From the NCBI RefSeq assembly GCF_004216555.1, contig NZ_SGWQ01000004.1, positions 186,001 through 250,000 on the forward strand: DNA of 64,000 bases. Direction: 5' to 3'. The number at the start of each line of letters is the position of its first letter. Position 1 is the stretch's first letter. This document shows positions 1 through 8,933 of this stretch, one piece after another. This DNA is from Herbihabitans rhizosphaerae (GTDB lineage Bacteria; Actinomycetota; Actinomycetes; Mycobacteriales; Pseudonocardiaceae). Both the position numbers and the translations under genes were made by a program. Under the pieces are notes generated by a model that was not told the DNA's origin, did no database searches, and saw nothing but the letters and a program-made list of their open reading frames with translations.

Positions 1-2
1 GA

Positions 3-3000
3 GGTGTTCGCCGGGCCACGCGCGGGTTGTTCGCTGCGGTGCTCGCCGCCGCGACCCTGATCCCGGTGTCCGGTGCCGTGTCCGCCCAGGAGGCGGCGGC
101 CGAGGATCTGGCGAAATGGGTCAACCCGTACATCGGCACCAAACCGGGCGGGGCCGACCACGGCACCGGCGGCGGGGCGGGCAACACCTTTCCTGGCGCC
201 GACGTGCCGTTCGGCATGGTGCAGTGGAGCCCGGACACGGTGACCCACCAGCACGGCGGCTACTTCTACGACGACAACCGGATCAAGGGCTTCAGCCTCA
301 CGCACCTGTCCGGCGCCGGCTGCTCGACCTACCAGGACGTTCCGATCATGCCGTTCCCCGGCACGGTCACCACCTCACCGGCCACCGACCCGAACCGGTA
401 CGTCTCCACGTTCAGCCACGACAAGGAGAAGATCACGCCCGGCTACTACGGCGTGGACCTCGACTCCGGCGTGAAGACCGAGCTGACCGCCACCCAGCGC
501 ACCGGCATGGGCCGGTTCGCCTTCCCCGCGGACAAGCCGAAGACCATGCTGGTCAACACGTCCGGCTCGATCGCGGGCGCGGACGACGCGGAGACGGTCA
601 TCGGCCGCGACACGATCAGCGGTTGGGTCACCAGCGGCCGGTTCTGCGGTGTGGACCACCGCTACCGGGTGTACTTCCACGCCCAGTTCGATCGGCCGTT
701 CGAGTCCATCGGCACCTGGAAGGACGGCTCGGTCGACCACGGCAAGAGCGCCGAGCGCGGCGGATCGCCGCCGGACGTGGACTTGAAGAAGGTCAACGCG
801 CCGAAGACCCGGCAGGACCAGGCGGTCGCCGGACGGTCGACGCGTGCCGGAAAGCCGGACGACACAACGGTTTCCGGCCCCGGCACGGGCGCGTTCGTGA
901 GCTTCGACCGGCCCGACGTCGGTGTCCGGGTGGGCCTGTCGTTCGTGTCGATGGACGGCGCCAAGGGCAACCTGCGCGCGGAGAACCGGGGCAGCTCCTT
1001 CGACGAGATCACCAGGGACGCCCGTGCGGCCTGGAACGCGCGGCTCAACCGGATCCGGGTCAAGGGCGGCACCGACGCGCAGCGCACCACGTTCTACACC
1101 GCGCTGTACCACTCCCTGTTGCAGCCCAACGTGTTCTCCGACGCCGACGGCCGCTACATCGGGTTCGACGGACGCGTCCACGACGCCGGCCGAGGGCACG
1201 CGGTGTACTCGAACCTGTCCGGCTGGGACGTGTACCGCTCGGAGATGCAGCTGATCGCGCTGATCGCGCCGCGCGAGGCGTCCGACATCTCCAGATCGAT
1301 GATCGCGTTCGCCGAGCAGGGCGGGTCCTGGGACCGCTGGACGGTGGCCAACTCCTACACCGGCGTGATGGTCGGCGACCCGTACCACGCGATGGTGGCC
1401 AGCTCGTATGCCTTCGGTGCCAAGGACTTCGACGCGGCCAAGGCGCTGCGGCTGATGGTCAAGGGTGCCACCGAACCGACCCAGGGCTACCAGGAGCGGC
1501 CGGGCATCGAGGAGTACCTGGCCAAGGGCTACGTGCCGATGGGCACCAAGGACGTGTGGGGCCCCGCGGCCACCACGCTGGAGTACAACAGCGCCGACTT
1601 CGCGATCGCCGACCTGGCCGGCCGGCTCGGTGATCAGTCCACTGTGGACGAATTCATGCGGCGGGCGCAGTTCTGGCAGAACCTGTACAACCCGGGCAGC
1701 GGGTACCTGCACCCGCGCAACGCGGACGGGTCGTTCATCGAGCCGTTCAACCCGGCCAGCGGCGAGGGCTGGGTCGAGGGCAACGGCGCGCAGTACAACT
1801 GGATGGTGCCGTTCAACTCGCGCGGCCTGATCAACGCGATGGGCGGCGACACCGAGACGATCAAGCGGCTCGACCACTACTTCACCGAGCTGAACGCCGG
1901 TCCGCAGCGGCCGTACGCGTTCATGGGCAACGAGCCGTCGATGCCGGCACCGTGGCTGTACTCCTACGCCGGCGCGCCGTACAAGACGCAGTCGATCGCC
2001 CGGCGGGTGACCAACGAGCTGTTCACCCCGACCGAGAAGGGTCTGGTCGGCAACGACGACCTCGGGCAGATGTCGTCCTGGTACGTGTGGGCGGCCATGG
2101 GCATGTTCCCCTACCTCCCCGGACGGGCCGAGCTGATGCTGAACAGCCCGCTGTTCGAGGAGGTCACGATCAGCCGGCCGAACGGCGTGCGGATGACGAT
2201 CAAGGCGCCGGGCGCGTCGGCCACCGTCCCGTACGTGACCGGGCTGACCGTGAACGGCACGGCGTCGACCAAACCGTGGCTGCCGGAGTCGTTCGTGGAG
2301 CGCGGCGGCACGGTCGAGTTCCGCATGTCCGCCACACCCGATCCGGTGTGGGGGAGCGCACCCGAGGACCGGCCGCCGTCGTTCCGGGCCGGCGAGATCG
2401 GGCAACGCGGGTACGTCGACCCAGGCCGGCTGGTGATCCCGGCCGGCGGGCAGGACACCGCGAACGTCGGCGCGCAGGACCTGTCGGGTTCGGGCGCCAC
2501 GATCAAGTGGAGTGCGCAGCCGCCCGCCGGGTTCACCGTGGAGCCGGCCGGCGGTGAGGTGGTCGTGCCACCGGGTCAGCGGGCCAGCGTTCCGGTCACC
2601 GTGAAGGTGGCGCCCGGCACCGCGGAGACCACCTACCGGATTCCGGTCACGTTCAGCACGGCGGACGGGAAACCGTTGCAGGGCGGCGTGTTGCAGGTGC
2701 TGGTGGCACAGCCGGGCAGCCTGCGCGCCGCGTTCAACAACGTCGGGATCTCGCCGGACGACAACCCGGCGATCGCGAACTTCGACAACGTCGGGTGGAG
2801 CTACTCGTCCGACGCGCTGGCGGGTGCCGGCGTGCGGCCGGGGCAGACGGTGACCGTGGACGGCCTCGCGCACCTGTGGCCGGCGATCCCGGTCGGCGAT
2901 CCGGACAACGCGGTGGCGGCCGGCCAGCGTGTCGACCTGCCCGGCACGCCGGCGACCGCGACCAAGCTCGCGCTGCTCGGCTCGGCCAGCAACGGCAAGT

Positions 3001-3290
3001 CCACCGGAACGCTGGTGATCCGCTACACCGACGGCAGCACGCAGGAGGTGCCGATCGGGTTCTCCGACTGGACGCTCGGCGGCGGATCGGACCAGCCGTC
3101 GTTCGACAACCGGATCGCGGCGAGTACGCCGTACCGCAACGCGACGAGCGGGGAGCCGCAGGAGATCGTTACGCACGTGTTCGCCACCGCGCCGGTGCCA
3201 CTGCAGGCCGGCAAGCAACTCGCCGGCGTGACCCTTCCGTCCACAGTGGAGGGTGGCGGACTGCACGTGTTCGCGATCACCGCCGGATAG
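3..3290 (+). CDS. Secreted GH92 alpha-mannosidase with C-terminal NEW3-like region (5' end outside window)
   Basis: Family GH92 enzymes are calcium-dependent exo-alpha-mannosidases that trim mannose from glycans outside the cell. The reading frame is open to the left edge; a TTG at 27 is possible, but in-frame codons before it give a twin-arginine run (VRRATRG) ahead of a hydrophobic stretch ending VSAQ, so the true start and signal peptide probably begin upstream. Counting from 27, GH92 landmarks are HLSGAGC (~95), WDVYRSE (~400), EGNGAQYNW (~584, holding the expected acid glutamate) and GNDDLGQMSSWY (~675, holding the expected base aspartate). Residues ~795-905 resemble a NEW3 domain, followed by a beta-rich tail to 1087. 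A second GH92 gene lies at 53899. Family assignment is firm; linkage specificity is not readable. Confidence 0.9.
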   Translation, partial: GVRRATRGLFAAVLAAATLIPVSGAVSAQEAAAEDLAKWVNPYIGTKPGGADHGTGGGAGNTFPGADVPFGMVQWSPDTVTHQHGGYFYDDNRIKGFSLTHLSGAGCSTYQDVPIMPFPGTVTTSPATDPNRYVSTFSHDKEKITPGYYGVDLDSGVKTELTATQRTGMGRFAFPADKPKTMLVNTSGSIAGADDAETVIGRDTISGWVTSGRFCGVDHRYRVYFHAQFDRPFESIGTWKDGSVDHGKSAERGGSPPDVDLKKVNAPKTRQDQAVAGRSTRAGKPDDTTVSGPGTGAFVSFDRPDVGVRVGLSFVSMDGAKGNLRAENRGSSFDEITRDARAAWNARLNRIRVKGGTDAQRTTFYTALYHSLLQPNVFSDADGRYIGFDGRVHDAGRGHAVYSNLSGWDVYRSEMQLIALIAPREASDISRSMIAFAEQGGSWDRWTVANSYTGVMVGDPYHAMVASSYAFGAKDFDAAKALRLMVKGATEPTQGYQERPGIEEYLAKGYVPMGTKDVWGPAATTLEYNSADFAIADLAGRLGDQSTVDEFMRRAQFWQNLYNPGSGYLHPRNADGSFIEPFNPASGEGWVEGNGAQYNWMVPFNSRGLINAMGGDTETIKRLDHYFTELNAGPQRPYAFMGNEPSMPAPWLYSYAGAPYKTQSIARRVTNELFTPTEKGLVGNDDLGQMSSWYVWAAMGMFPYLPGRAELMLNSPLFEEVTISRPNGVRMTIKAPGASATVPYVTGLTVNGTASTKPWLPESFVERGGTVEFRMSATPDPVWGSAPEDRPPSFRAGEIGQRGYVDPGRLVIPAGGQDTANVGAQDLSGSGATIKWSAQPPAGFTVEPAGGEVVVPPGQRASVPVTVKVAPGTAETTYRIPVTFSTADGKPLQGGVLQVLVAQPGSLRAAFNNVGISPDDNPAIANFDNVGWSYSSDALAGAGVRPGQTVTVDGLAHLWPAIPVGDPDNAVAAGQRVDLPGTPATATKLALLGSASNGKSTGTLVIRYTDGSTQEVPIGFSDWTLGGGSDQPSFDNRIAASTPYRNATSGEPQEIVTHVFATAPVPLQAGKQLAGVTLPSTVEGGGLHVFAITAG

Positions 3291-3327
3291 GTGCTGTTAA
3301 CCGGGCGACATCGGTGATCATGCCCGC

Positions 3328-3340
3328 GATAATGGCCGGC
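3328..3340 (+). promoter_or_regulatory. -10 element of a leaderless start
   Basis: GATAAT at 3328-3333 is followed by 7 nt and then GTG at 3341. No Shine-Dalgarno sequence precedes any candidate start here, so a leaderless transcript starting at or near the GTG fits best. Confidence 0.5.
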
Positions 3341-4078
3341 GTGGAGGAAGTCGAGGTCGTCGTCGCCCACCACGAGTGCGCGACCCTGCGCGTCGGTGAC
3401 GTGTTCCTGAAGATCGACTCTGATCAGACGCGCACCGACGTCGAGGTCGCGGCGATGGCCGCGGCGCCGGTCCCGACTCCGGAGATCCTGTGGCGGAAGC
3501 CGCCCGTGCTCGCGCTCGCCGCTCTTCCGGGGACGGCGCTCGGCCGACTCGGCGAGCCGTCGATCGCGTCGTCCGCCGCGTGGGCAGCGGCGGGTGCCGC
3601 CGTACGGATGCTGCACGACGCGCCGCTGCCGCCACGGCCCGGTCGAAGCCCCGACGAGCTCGCATCCCACCTCGATGGCGAATGCGAGTGGCTCGTCACG
3701 AGTGGCGTCCTTCCCGCCGACCTGGTCACGCACAACCGCCGGATCGCCGAGATGGCGCTCCGGCCGTGGAAACCGGTGTTCACGCACGGCGACCTACAGG
3801 TCGCCCACGTGTTCGTCGCCGATGACGAGATCACCGGCGTGATCGACTGGTCCGAGGCCGCCCAGGGCGATGCTTTGTTCGACCTCGCCACTTTGACGCT
3901 CGGACACCAGGAGCGCCTCAGCGACGTCCTCGCCGGCTACGGCGCCGACGTCGACCTCGACGTGATCCGCGTGTGGTGGTCGTTGCGCAGCCTGCTCGGA
4001 GTCCGCTGGCTGATCGAGCACGGCTTCGACCCGTCCTCGCCAGGCTGCGAGGTCGACGTGCTGAGATCCCGGATGTGA
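3341..4078 (+). CDS. Aminoglycoside phosphotransferase-fold kinase-like protein
   Basis: This is a ~245-residue APH/choline-kinase-fold protein. The catalytic loop reads THGDLQVAHVFV (~147) and the metal-binding segment GVIDWSEA (~166). The catalytic Asp (HGD) and the later Asp (IDW) are present, but the position usually occupied by Asn in HGDxxxxN is His. Phosphotransfer to a small hydroxylated substrate is the family's general activity; the substrate is unknown and resistance should not be assumed. GTG 3341 is chosen because of the -10-like GATAAT 7 nt upstream; in-frame ATGs at 3320 and 3332 and a GTG at 3314 are alternatives. It stands alone, 50 bp after the mannosidase, and ends at a strong hairpin. 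Confidence 0.75.
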   Translation: MEEVEVVVAHHECATLRVGDVFLKIDSDQTRTDVEVAAMAAAPVPTPEILWRKPPVLALAALPGTALGRLGEPSIASSAAWAAAGAAVRMLHDAPLPPRPGRSPDELASHLDGECEWLVTSGVLPADLVTHNRRIAEMALRPWKPVFTHGDLQVAHVFVADDEITGVIDWSEAAQGDALFDLATLTLGHQERLSDVLAGYGADVDLDVIRVWWSLRSLLGVRWLIEHGFDPSSPGCEVDVLRSRM

Positions 4079-4091
4079 GACCGCACGAACG

Positions 4092-4127
4092 ACGGCCCGC
4101 TCCCGGGCGAACGGGGGAGCGGGCCGT
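4092..4127. terminator. Bidirectional hairpin terminator
   Basis: Perfect 13-bp arms (ACGGCCCGCTCCC at 4092-4104 and its complement at 4115-4127) sit between the convergent kinase-like gene and the acidic micro-protein gene, so the hairpin can serve both. Confidence 0.75.
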
Positions 4128-4154
4128 GCTTTCGATGACGGTGGGCGCGGCCTG

Positions 4155-4280
4155 TCAGGCCTCGGTCTGCTCGGGCTCGTCCTGCTCGGCAGACTCCGCG
4201 GTGCTCTCGGTCTCCTCCGACGTGCTCTCGGTTGACTCCGAGTCGTTCTCGGCTGGGGGCTCGTTCGGGTCGTCCGCCAT
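4155..4280 (-). CDS. 41-residue acidic micro-protein
   Basis: The start ATG (complement of 4278-4280) is preceded by a strong Shine-Dalgarno, GGGAGG, with a 4-nt spacer. The frame runs 41 codons to TGA. The product begins MADDPNEPP and is almost wholly Glu, Asp, Ser, Thr, Ala and Pro, with repeated STE/SEE-type units, one Lys-free and Arg-free chain, no Cys and no hydrophobic core. It should be intrinsically disordered with a very low pI. It lies between two hairpin-bounded genes and has its own upstream inverted repeat. No family is recognised. The ribosome binding site plus absence of basic residues makes chance unlikely, but expression is unproven. Confidence 0.6.
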   Translation of the reverse strand: MADDPNEPPAENDSESTESTSEETESTAESAEQDEPEQTEA

Positions 4281-4301
4281 GGTCGCCTCCCTTGTCGGTT
4301 G

Positions 4302-4315
4302 TGACTGTGGTCACT
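4302..4315. promoter_or_regulatory. GTGAC-N4-GTCAC inverted repeat
   Basis: GTGAC TGTG GTCAC lies about 20 bp upstream of the acidic micro-protein start on the minus strand, where an operator would be expected. No regulator is assigned. Confidence 0.35.
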
Positions 4316-4387
4316 TCCATCCAATCGGCGTTCCGCAGTGGTGGCAATTCGCGAAACGAGTGAAGGCAATCGTCACCGAGCGTCCGC

Positions 4388-4993
4388 TTATTCGCATTTG
4401 GCTGACGAAATTGAACGCGGGGAATCGGCGAAATGACCGCTGAGTGAATCGGACTGTTCCGCGTCGAGCGATTTGGCCAGCAGCACGAATTCGAGGTCGT
4501 CGCGGCGCGGGACGCCGAACCGCTCGTCGCCGTACGGGAAGGGCTTGCGCTCGTCGGTGACCCGGTACCCGCGCCGCTCGTACCAGGCGATCAGCTCGGC
4601 CCGCACGTTGACCACGGTCATGTGCATCTCCGTCGAGCCCCACTCGGTGTGGGCGATGCGCTCCGCCTCGGCGAGGATCACCTTGCCCAACCCCGAGCCC
4701 TGCAGTTCCGGGCGGACCGCGAACAACCCGAAGTACGCGTGCGGGCCGCGCTGCTCCAACAGGAAGCAGGCCACCAGCTCGCCGGCCCGTTCCACCGTCA
4801 CGAGCCGTGAGCCCACGGCGTCGATGATCGACCGGACGCTCTCGGAATCGGTGCGCTGGCCGTCGATGTAGTCCGCCTCGGTGGTCCAGCCCGCGCGGCT
4901 CGCCTCGCCCCGGTACGCCGACTCGATCAGCGGTACGAGTTCAGGAATGTCGGCCTCGCCGGCGTCCCGAAAGGTCAAGGCTGCGGTGTCCAT
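4388..4993 (-). CDS. GNAT-family N-acetyltransferase
   Basis: A single-domain Gcn5-related acetyltransferase of 201 residues. Motif A is clear: LFAVRPELQGSGLGKVIL (~92-109), with the Q-x-G-x-G acetyl-CoA pyrophosphate loop. Beta strands either side (ACFLLEQ and EMHMTVV) and the closing YERRGYRV (~138-145) complete the fold. Acetyl-CoA-dependent N-acetylation of a small amine or a protein is the family role; the substrate is unknown. The last ~25 residues (after LLAKSLDAEQ) are low-complexity and probably disordered. ATG at 4993 is used. It diverges from the ABC exporter pair, 44 bp away. Confidence 0.85.
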   Translation of the reverse strand: MDTAALTFRDAGEADIPELVPLIESAYRGEASRAGWTTEADYIDGQRTDSESVRSIIDAVGSRLVTVERAGELVACFLLEQRGPHAYFGLFAVRPELQGSGLGKVILAEAERIAHTEWGSTEMHMTVVNVRAELIAWYERRGYRVTDERKPFPYGDERFGVPRRDDLEFVLLAKSLDAEQSDSLSGHFADSPRSISSAKCE

Positions 4994-5037
4994 GTCGCGA
5001 CAATACCGCCGGTGATCAGCGGTGTAGGTTCTCGGCC

Positions 5038-5946
5038 ATGAGCGAGACCGCCGCCATCGCGGTGGACGACATTCGCAAGAGCTACGGCGATCTCAAGGCC
5101 GTGGACGGCGTGTCGTTCACCGTCGCAGAGGGGGAGTTCTTCGGAATCCTCGGCCCGAACGGTGCGGGCAAGACGACCACGCTGGAGATCATCGAGGGGC
5201 TGCGCGAGCCGGACTCGGGATCGGTCACGCTGCTCGGCCGCTCGCCGTGGCCGCGCGACGTGGAGTTGCTGCCGAGAATCGGCGTGCAACTGCAGGCGTC
5301 GGCCTTCTTCGACAAGCTGACCGCGCGCGAGCAGTTGGAGACCTTCGCCGCGCTGTACGGCGTGACCGCCGCGCGGGCCGGCGAGGTGCTGGAGCTGGTC
5401 GGGCTCACGGACAAGGCCGAAACCCGCGAGGACAAGCTCTCCGGCGGTCAGCGGCAGCGGCTGTCGATCGCCTGCGCGCTGGTGCACGAGCCGGACGTGG
5501 TGTTCCTCGACGAGCCGACCGCGGCACTGGACCCGCAGGCGCGGCGCAACCTCTGGGACGTGCTGCGCGCGATCCAGGAACGCGGCAAGACGATCGTGTA
5601 CACCACGCACTACCTCGACGAGGCGGAGATCCTCTGCGACCGGGTGGCGATCATGGACCGCGGGCGGATCCTCGCCATGGACCCGCCGGCGACGCTGGTG
5701 CGCGGCCTGGACGCGGCCACGCACGTGATCCTGGAGAAGGGCGCGCTCACCGAGGCCGAGGCACGCGAGTTCGCCGGAGTCGAAGAGGTGCACACCGACG
5801 AGGTGTCGCTGACGATCTCCACCCGGCAGCCGGCGCCGGTGCTCGCCGCACTGGCCGAGCGCGGGCGGCTGGACGGGCTGCAGGTGCGCACCGCGACCTT
5901 GGAGGACGTGTTCCTCGACCTCACCGGACGGGAGTACCGCGCATGA
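5038..5946 (+). CDS. ABC exporter ATP-binding protein (DrrA-like)
   Basis: This 302-residue nucleotide-binding subunit powers an ABC-2 type exporter at the cytoplasmic face. Walker A GPNGAGKTTT (~40), signature LSGGQRQR (~134), Walker B VVFLDEPTA (~154) and the switch His in TTHYLDEAE (~187) are all present. The C-terminal ~80 residues match the extension seen in DrrA/CcmA-type exporters, including LEDVFLDLTG. Its stop overlaps the start of the permease gene by 4 nt (ATGA), so the two are translationally coupled. Such pairs export drugs, lipids or polysaccharide precursors; nothing here fixes the cargo. Confidence 0.92.
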   Translation: MSETAAIAVDDIRKSYGDLKAVDGVSFTVAEGEFFGILGPNGAGKTTTLEIIEGLREPDSGSVTLLGRSPWPRDVELLPRIGVQLQASAFFDKLTAREQLETFAALYGVTAARAGEVLELVGLTDKAETREDKLSGGQRQRLSIACALVHEPDVVFLDEPTAALDPQARRNLWDVLRAIQERGKTIVYTTHYLDEAEILCDRVAIMDRGRILAMDPPATLVRGLDAATHVILEKGALTEAEAREFAGVEEVHTDEVSLTISTRQPAPVLAALAERGRLDGLQVRTATLEDVFLDLTGREYRA

Positions 5947-6995
5947 GCCGGCCTTCGGCGTTCAAGAGCCTCGCCGCGGCGGCGGTCAAGGGCTACGTGC
6001 GGGACAAGGCGACGCTGTTCTTCACGTTCTTCTTCCCGCTGATGTTCCTGCTCGTGTTCGGGTTGATCTTCCAGGACACCGGCACGGACAAGATCAAGCT
6101 CGGCGTGGTGGGCGACGGGCCGGTGATCTCCGCGCTGGAGAAGACCGGGACCGTGGAGTTCGAGCGGTTCGACTCGATGGACGCGGCCGTGACCAAGGTG
6201 CGCGACGGCGATCTACCCGGGCTCGTCGCGCAGAACGGCGACAAGGTCACCGTGCGATACGCGCAGAGCGACCAGACGCGCGCCGCGATGGTGCAGGGAT
6301 TGGTCGGCGGTGTGGTCGACAAGGTCAATGTGCAGGTGACCGGGCAGGCGCCGCGATTCTCGGTCGACTCCACGAATGTGGAGGACCAGTCGCTCAAGGG
6401 AATTCAGTACATCACGCCGGGAATTCTGTCCTGGGCGGTCGCGGCGTCCGCAGTATTCGGTGCCGCGTTGACGCTGGTCACCTGGCGGAAGAAACAGGTG
6501 CTCAGGCGACTTCGATTGGCCCCGATCAACGCGTCGACGGTGTTGAGCGCCCGAGTGGCGGTGACCATCGGCGTCGCCGTCGTGCAGGCGGTCATTTTCG
6601 TCGGATTGGCGTTGCTGCCGATATTCGGGCTGAAACTGTCCGGGACGTGGTACCTGTCGATTCCGGTGTTCCTGTTGGGCACCGTGGCGTTCTTCGCGAT
6701 AGGAATGCTGGTCGGGGCGTTCGCGAAAACCGAGGACGCGGCCGTGGGCGCGGCGAATATCGTGGTGTTGCCGATGGCGTTCCTGTCGGGAACGTTCTTT
6801 CCCATCGACAACGCGCCCGGGTGGTTGAAAGCGGTGTCGAACGTGTTCCCGCTGCGGCACATGAACGACGGGATGCTCAACTTCCTGGTGCGCGGAAAGG
6901 GTGCCGAGGCCCTGCTGCTGCCGTGTGGCGTGTTGTTGGGCTTCACCGTGGTGGTCGGCTTCATCGCGTCGCGCGTCTTCTCCTGGGAGGACTGA
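5943..6995 (+). CDS. ABC-2 type exporter permease
   Basis: The 350-residue membrane partner of the preceding ATPase. A transmembrane helix near residues 20-40 (FFTFFFPLMFLLVFGLIF) is followed by a ~150-residue extracytoplasmic domain, then about five helices in the C-terminal half, including PMAFLSGTFFPID (~278-290), a signature of ABC-2 permeases. ATG 5943 overlaps the upstream TGA. Codon use in ~6290-6900 is slightly less GC-biased than the neighbours, with codons such as AAT, ATT and TTG, but the frame is intact. It most likely forms a heterotetramer with the ATPase and expels a hydrophobic substrate. Confidence 0.9.
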   Translation: MSRPSAFKSLAAAAVKGYVRDKATLFFTFFFPLMFLLVFGLIFQDTGTDKIKLGVVGDGPVISALEKTGTVEFERFDSMDAAVTKVRDGDLPGLVAQNGDKVTVRYAQSDQTRAAMVQGLVGGVVDKVNVQVTGQAPRFSVDSTNVEDQSLKGIQYITPGILSWAVAASAVFGAALTLVTWRKKQVLRRLRLAPINASTVLSARVAVTIGVAVVQAVIFVGLALLPIFGLKLSGTWYLSIPVFLLGTVAFFAIGMLVGAFAKTEDAAVGAANIVVLPMAFLSGTFFPIDNAPGWLKAVSNVFPLRHMNDGMLNFLVRGKGAEALLLPCGVLLGFTVVVGFIASRVFSWED

Positions 6996-7037
6996 CCCGA
7001 AACCGGGTGACCGTGATCACGGGCCCACAATGGAGCC

Positions 7038-7349
7038 ATGGTCACGCCCACCTGGTTTCGTGTCGCCGCCCTCGCCGAAGCGCTGTCCTGGCTCGGCCTG
7101 CTGATCGGTATGTACTTCAAGTACGCCACCGACAGCGGCGATCTCGGCGTGAAGGTCTTCGGCCCGATCCACGGCGTGATCTTCGTCGGCTACGTGCTCG
7201 CCACCCTCGGCGTGCGCCCGCTGTTGAAGTGGGACCGACGCACCACGATCCTCGCGCTGGGCGCCAGCATTCCGCCGCTGGCCACCGTGGTCTTCGAGCG
7301 CTGGGCCGCCCGGACCGGTCGCCTGGAGGAGCCGGCCACTAGTCGGTGA
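7038..7349 (+). CDS. DUF3817 small membrane protein
   Basis: A 103-residue protein with three hydrophobic segments. It matches the DUF3817 pattern: FRVAALAEALSWLGLLIGM, then the conserved GPIHGVIFVGYV (~46-57) and a final helix before PPLATVVFERW. In characterised genomes these sit in the cytoplasmic membrane; no function is established. ATG 7038 follows the exporter permease by 42 bp. Its last 11 bases overlap the end of the convergent MarR gene, so the two transcripts are antisense at their 3' ends. Confidence 0.85.
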   Translation: MVTPTWFRVAALAEALSWLGLLIGMYFKYATDSGDLGVKVFGPIHGVIFVGYVLATLGVRPLLKWDRRTTILALGASIPPLATVVFERWAARTGRLEEPATSR

Positions 7350-7842
7350 AGTCGCCGGAGGTCTTGCGCACCCGCGCGAGCAGGTCGAACAGCTGCGACT
7401 TCTGCCGAGTGGTGAGCCCGCGCAGCCCGAAGTCGATGTCGGTCACCGCGCGCGCCGCCTCGACCTGCCGCTGACGGCCGGCGTCGGTGATCTCCGCGAG
7501 CGTCGTGCGGCGATCGGTCGGGTGTGGCATCCGCTGCACCAGACCGTCCGCCTCGAGCCGGTCCACGATGTTGGTCACGCTCGTCGGGTGCAGTTGCAGC
7601 CGTTCGCCCATGACGCGCATCGGCAGGCTTCCCTTGCGGGAGAACGTCAACAGCACCAGTGCCTCGAACCGGGCGAAGGTCAGGCCGTGCGGCTTGAGCG
7701 CGCCGTCCACCGCCGACTGAACGATCTGCTGCACCCGCATGATGCTGGTGACCGCCGCCATCGTGTCGGACGGCCCGATTCGCTCGTCCCACAACTGGGA
7801 CGCGCGGGCGATCGGATCGAACGGCAACACGCGTGACGTCAT
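7339..7842 (-). CDS. MarR-family transcriptional regulator
   Basis: A 167-residue winged-helix regulator. The recognition region is [26 protein letters not shown] (~77-102) with the wing [14 protein letters not shown] (~104-117), the DRR motif typical of MarR proteins. Such dimers respond to small phenolic or oxidising ligands and usually repress nearby exporters; the DUF3817 gene and ABC exporter beside it are candidates. ATG at 7842 is chosen because a -10-like TAACTT (7850-7855, minus strand) lies exactly 7 nt upstream; the frame stays open to 7896. The gene diverges from the thioredoxin-like gene with ~90 bp between. Confidence 0.88.
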   Translation of the reverse strand: MTSRVLPFDPIARASQLWDERIGPSDTMAAVTSIMRVQQIVQSAVDGALKPHGLTFARFEALVLLTFSRKGSLPMRVMGERLQLHPTSVTNIVDRLEADGLVQRMPHPTDRRTTLAEITDAGRQRQVEAARAVTDIDFGLRGLTTRQKSQLFDLLARVRKTSGDFTD

Positions 7843-7919
7843 GGGGCTGAAGTTACCAGTGGGTACCCGGCGCACCGCCCACCAGCGGGGCAGCACGGCA
7901 CCCGAACCGGCCGGCGTGC

Positions 7920-7932
7920 CAGGATGGAACGC
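7920..7932 (+). promoter_or_regulatory. -10 element of a leaderless start
   Basis: CAGGAT at 7920-7925 followed by 7 nt and GTG 7933. The same CAGGAT arrangement recurs before glgB and the methyltransferase at 61718. Confidence 0.5.
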
Positions 7933-8925
7933 GTGACGAGGCCTGACCCACGCAAAGCCGATCCACGCAAGAACGCAGCGTTCGCCGCCGGCATGTCCCG
8001 CGCGGTGGACCTCTCCGCGCTCAAAGCCAGAGCGGACGCCGCGCGCACCACTCCCGCGCGCCCGCCGCAGCCCGCCCAGGGTGGCGACGGCGACGCACCA
8101 GCGCCGGCTCCCTCGAGCGCCAACGTCATCGAGGTCACCGAGGCGACCTTCCAGGCCGAGGTGGTCGAGCGCTCCCTGCAGGTCCCGGTGATCGTCGACC
8201 TACGCGCCGACTGGGCCGAGCCCTCCCAGCAGCTCACGCCCGTGCTGGAGCGTCTGGCCGCCGCTTCCGGCGGCACCTGGCTTCTGGCCAAGATCGACGT
8301 CGACGCCAGCCCCAGGGTGGCCCAGGTGTTCGGCGCGCAGTCCGTCCCGACGGTGGTCGCCGTCGCCGGCGGCCAGCCCGTCGACGCGTTCGCCGGCGCC
8401 ATGCCCGAGGACCAGATCAAGCAGTGGATCAAGTCCCTGCTGGACGCGCTGCGGGACAAGCTGCCCGGCATCAAGGCCGCCGAGGCCGCGACCGGCGGCC
8501 CGGAGCCCGAGCCGGAGGACCCGCGGTTCACCGCCGCCGAGGACGCCTTCGAGCGCGGTGACTACGCCGCCGCCGAAGCCGCCTACGAGCAGATCCTCGC
8601 CGCCGAACCGGCCAACGAGCTGGCCAAGGCCGCACTCGGGCAGGTCCGGTTCGTCGCGCGGGCCGAGGCAGCCGACCCGACCGCCGTCAGCAAGGCCGAC
8701 GCGACCCCTGACGACGTGGACGCGCAGCTCGCCGCCGCCGACGTCGAGGTCGCCCAGCAACGCCCGGACGCCGCCTTCGCGCGCCTGATCTCCACCGTCC
8801 GGCGCACGGCCGGTGACGAGCGCGACCGCGTGCGCTCCCACCTGGTGGAGCTGTTCGAGCTGTTCCCACCGGACGACCCGAACGTCGCCGCCGCCCGCCG
8901 CGACCTCGCCAGCGCCCTCTTCTGA
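7933..8925 (+). CDS. CnoX/YbbN-like thioredoxin-fold TPR co-chaperone
   Basis: About 330 residues: a disordered Pro/Ala-rich N-terminus, a thioredoxin fold (~65-175), then tetratricopeptide-like helices (~195-330, including [17 protein letters not shown]). The redox site is lost: where thioredoxin has WCGPC this protein has WAEPSQQ, with no Cys, while the cis-proline strand SVPTVVAV is kept. This architecture matches YbbN/CnoX proteins, which hold clients for chaperones. M. tuberculosis Rv1324, close to glgB-glgE-glgP, is the likely counterpart. GTG 7933 is preferred for its leaderless promoter; ATG 7924 is in frame. Strong hairpins follow at 8934-9020. Confidence 0.85.
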   Translation: MTRPDPRKADPRKNAAFAAGMSRAVDLSALKARADAARTTPARPPQPAQGGDGDAPAPAPSSANVIEVTEATFQAEVVERSLQVPVIVDLRADWAEPSQQLTPVLERLAAASGGTWLLAKIDVDASPRVAQVFGAQSVPTVVAVAGGQPVDAFAGAMPEDQIKQWIKSLLDALRDKLPGIKAAEAATGGPEPEPEDPRFTAAEDAFERGDYAAAEAAYEQILAAEPANELAKAALGQVRFVARAEAADPTAVSKADATPDDVDAQLAAADVEVAQQRPDAAFARLISTVRRTAGDERDRVRSHLVELFELFPPDDPNVAAARRDLASALF

Positions 8926-8933
8926 GCCGGGCT

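Noticed and set aside
375-3266. 963-codon open frame on the minus strand
   Set aside because: Antisense shadow of the GH92 gene; Arg/Val/His-rich composition typical of the third-position GC effect, and no domain.
3341-4078. Aminoglycoside resistance gene
   Set aside because: Only the general APH fold is supported; the key Asn is replaced and there is no resistance context.
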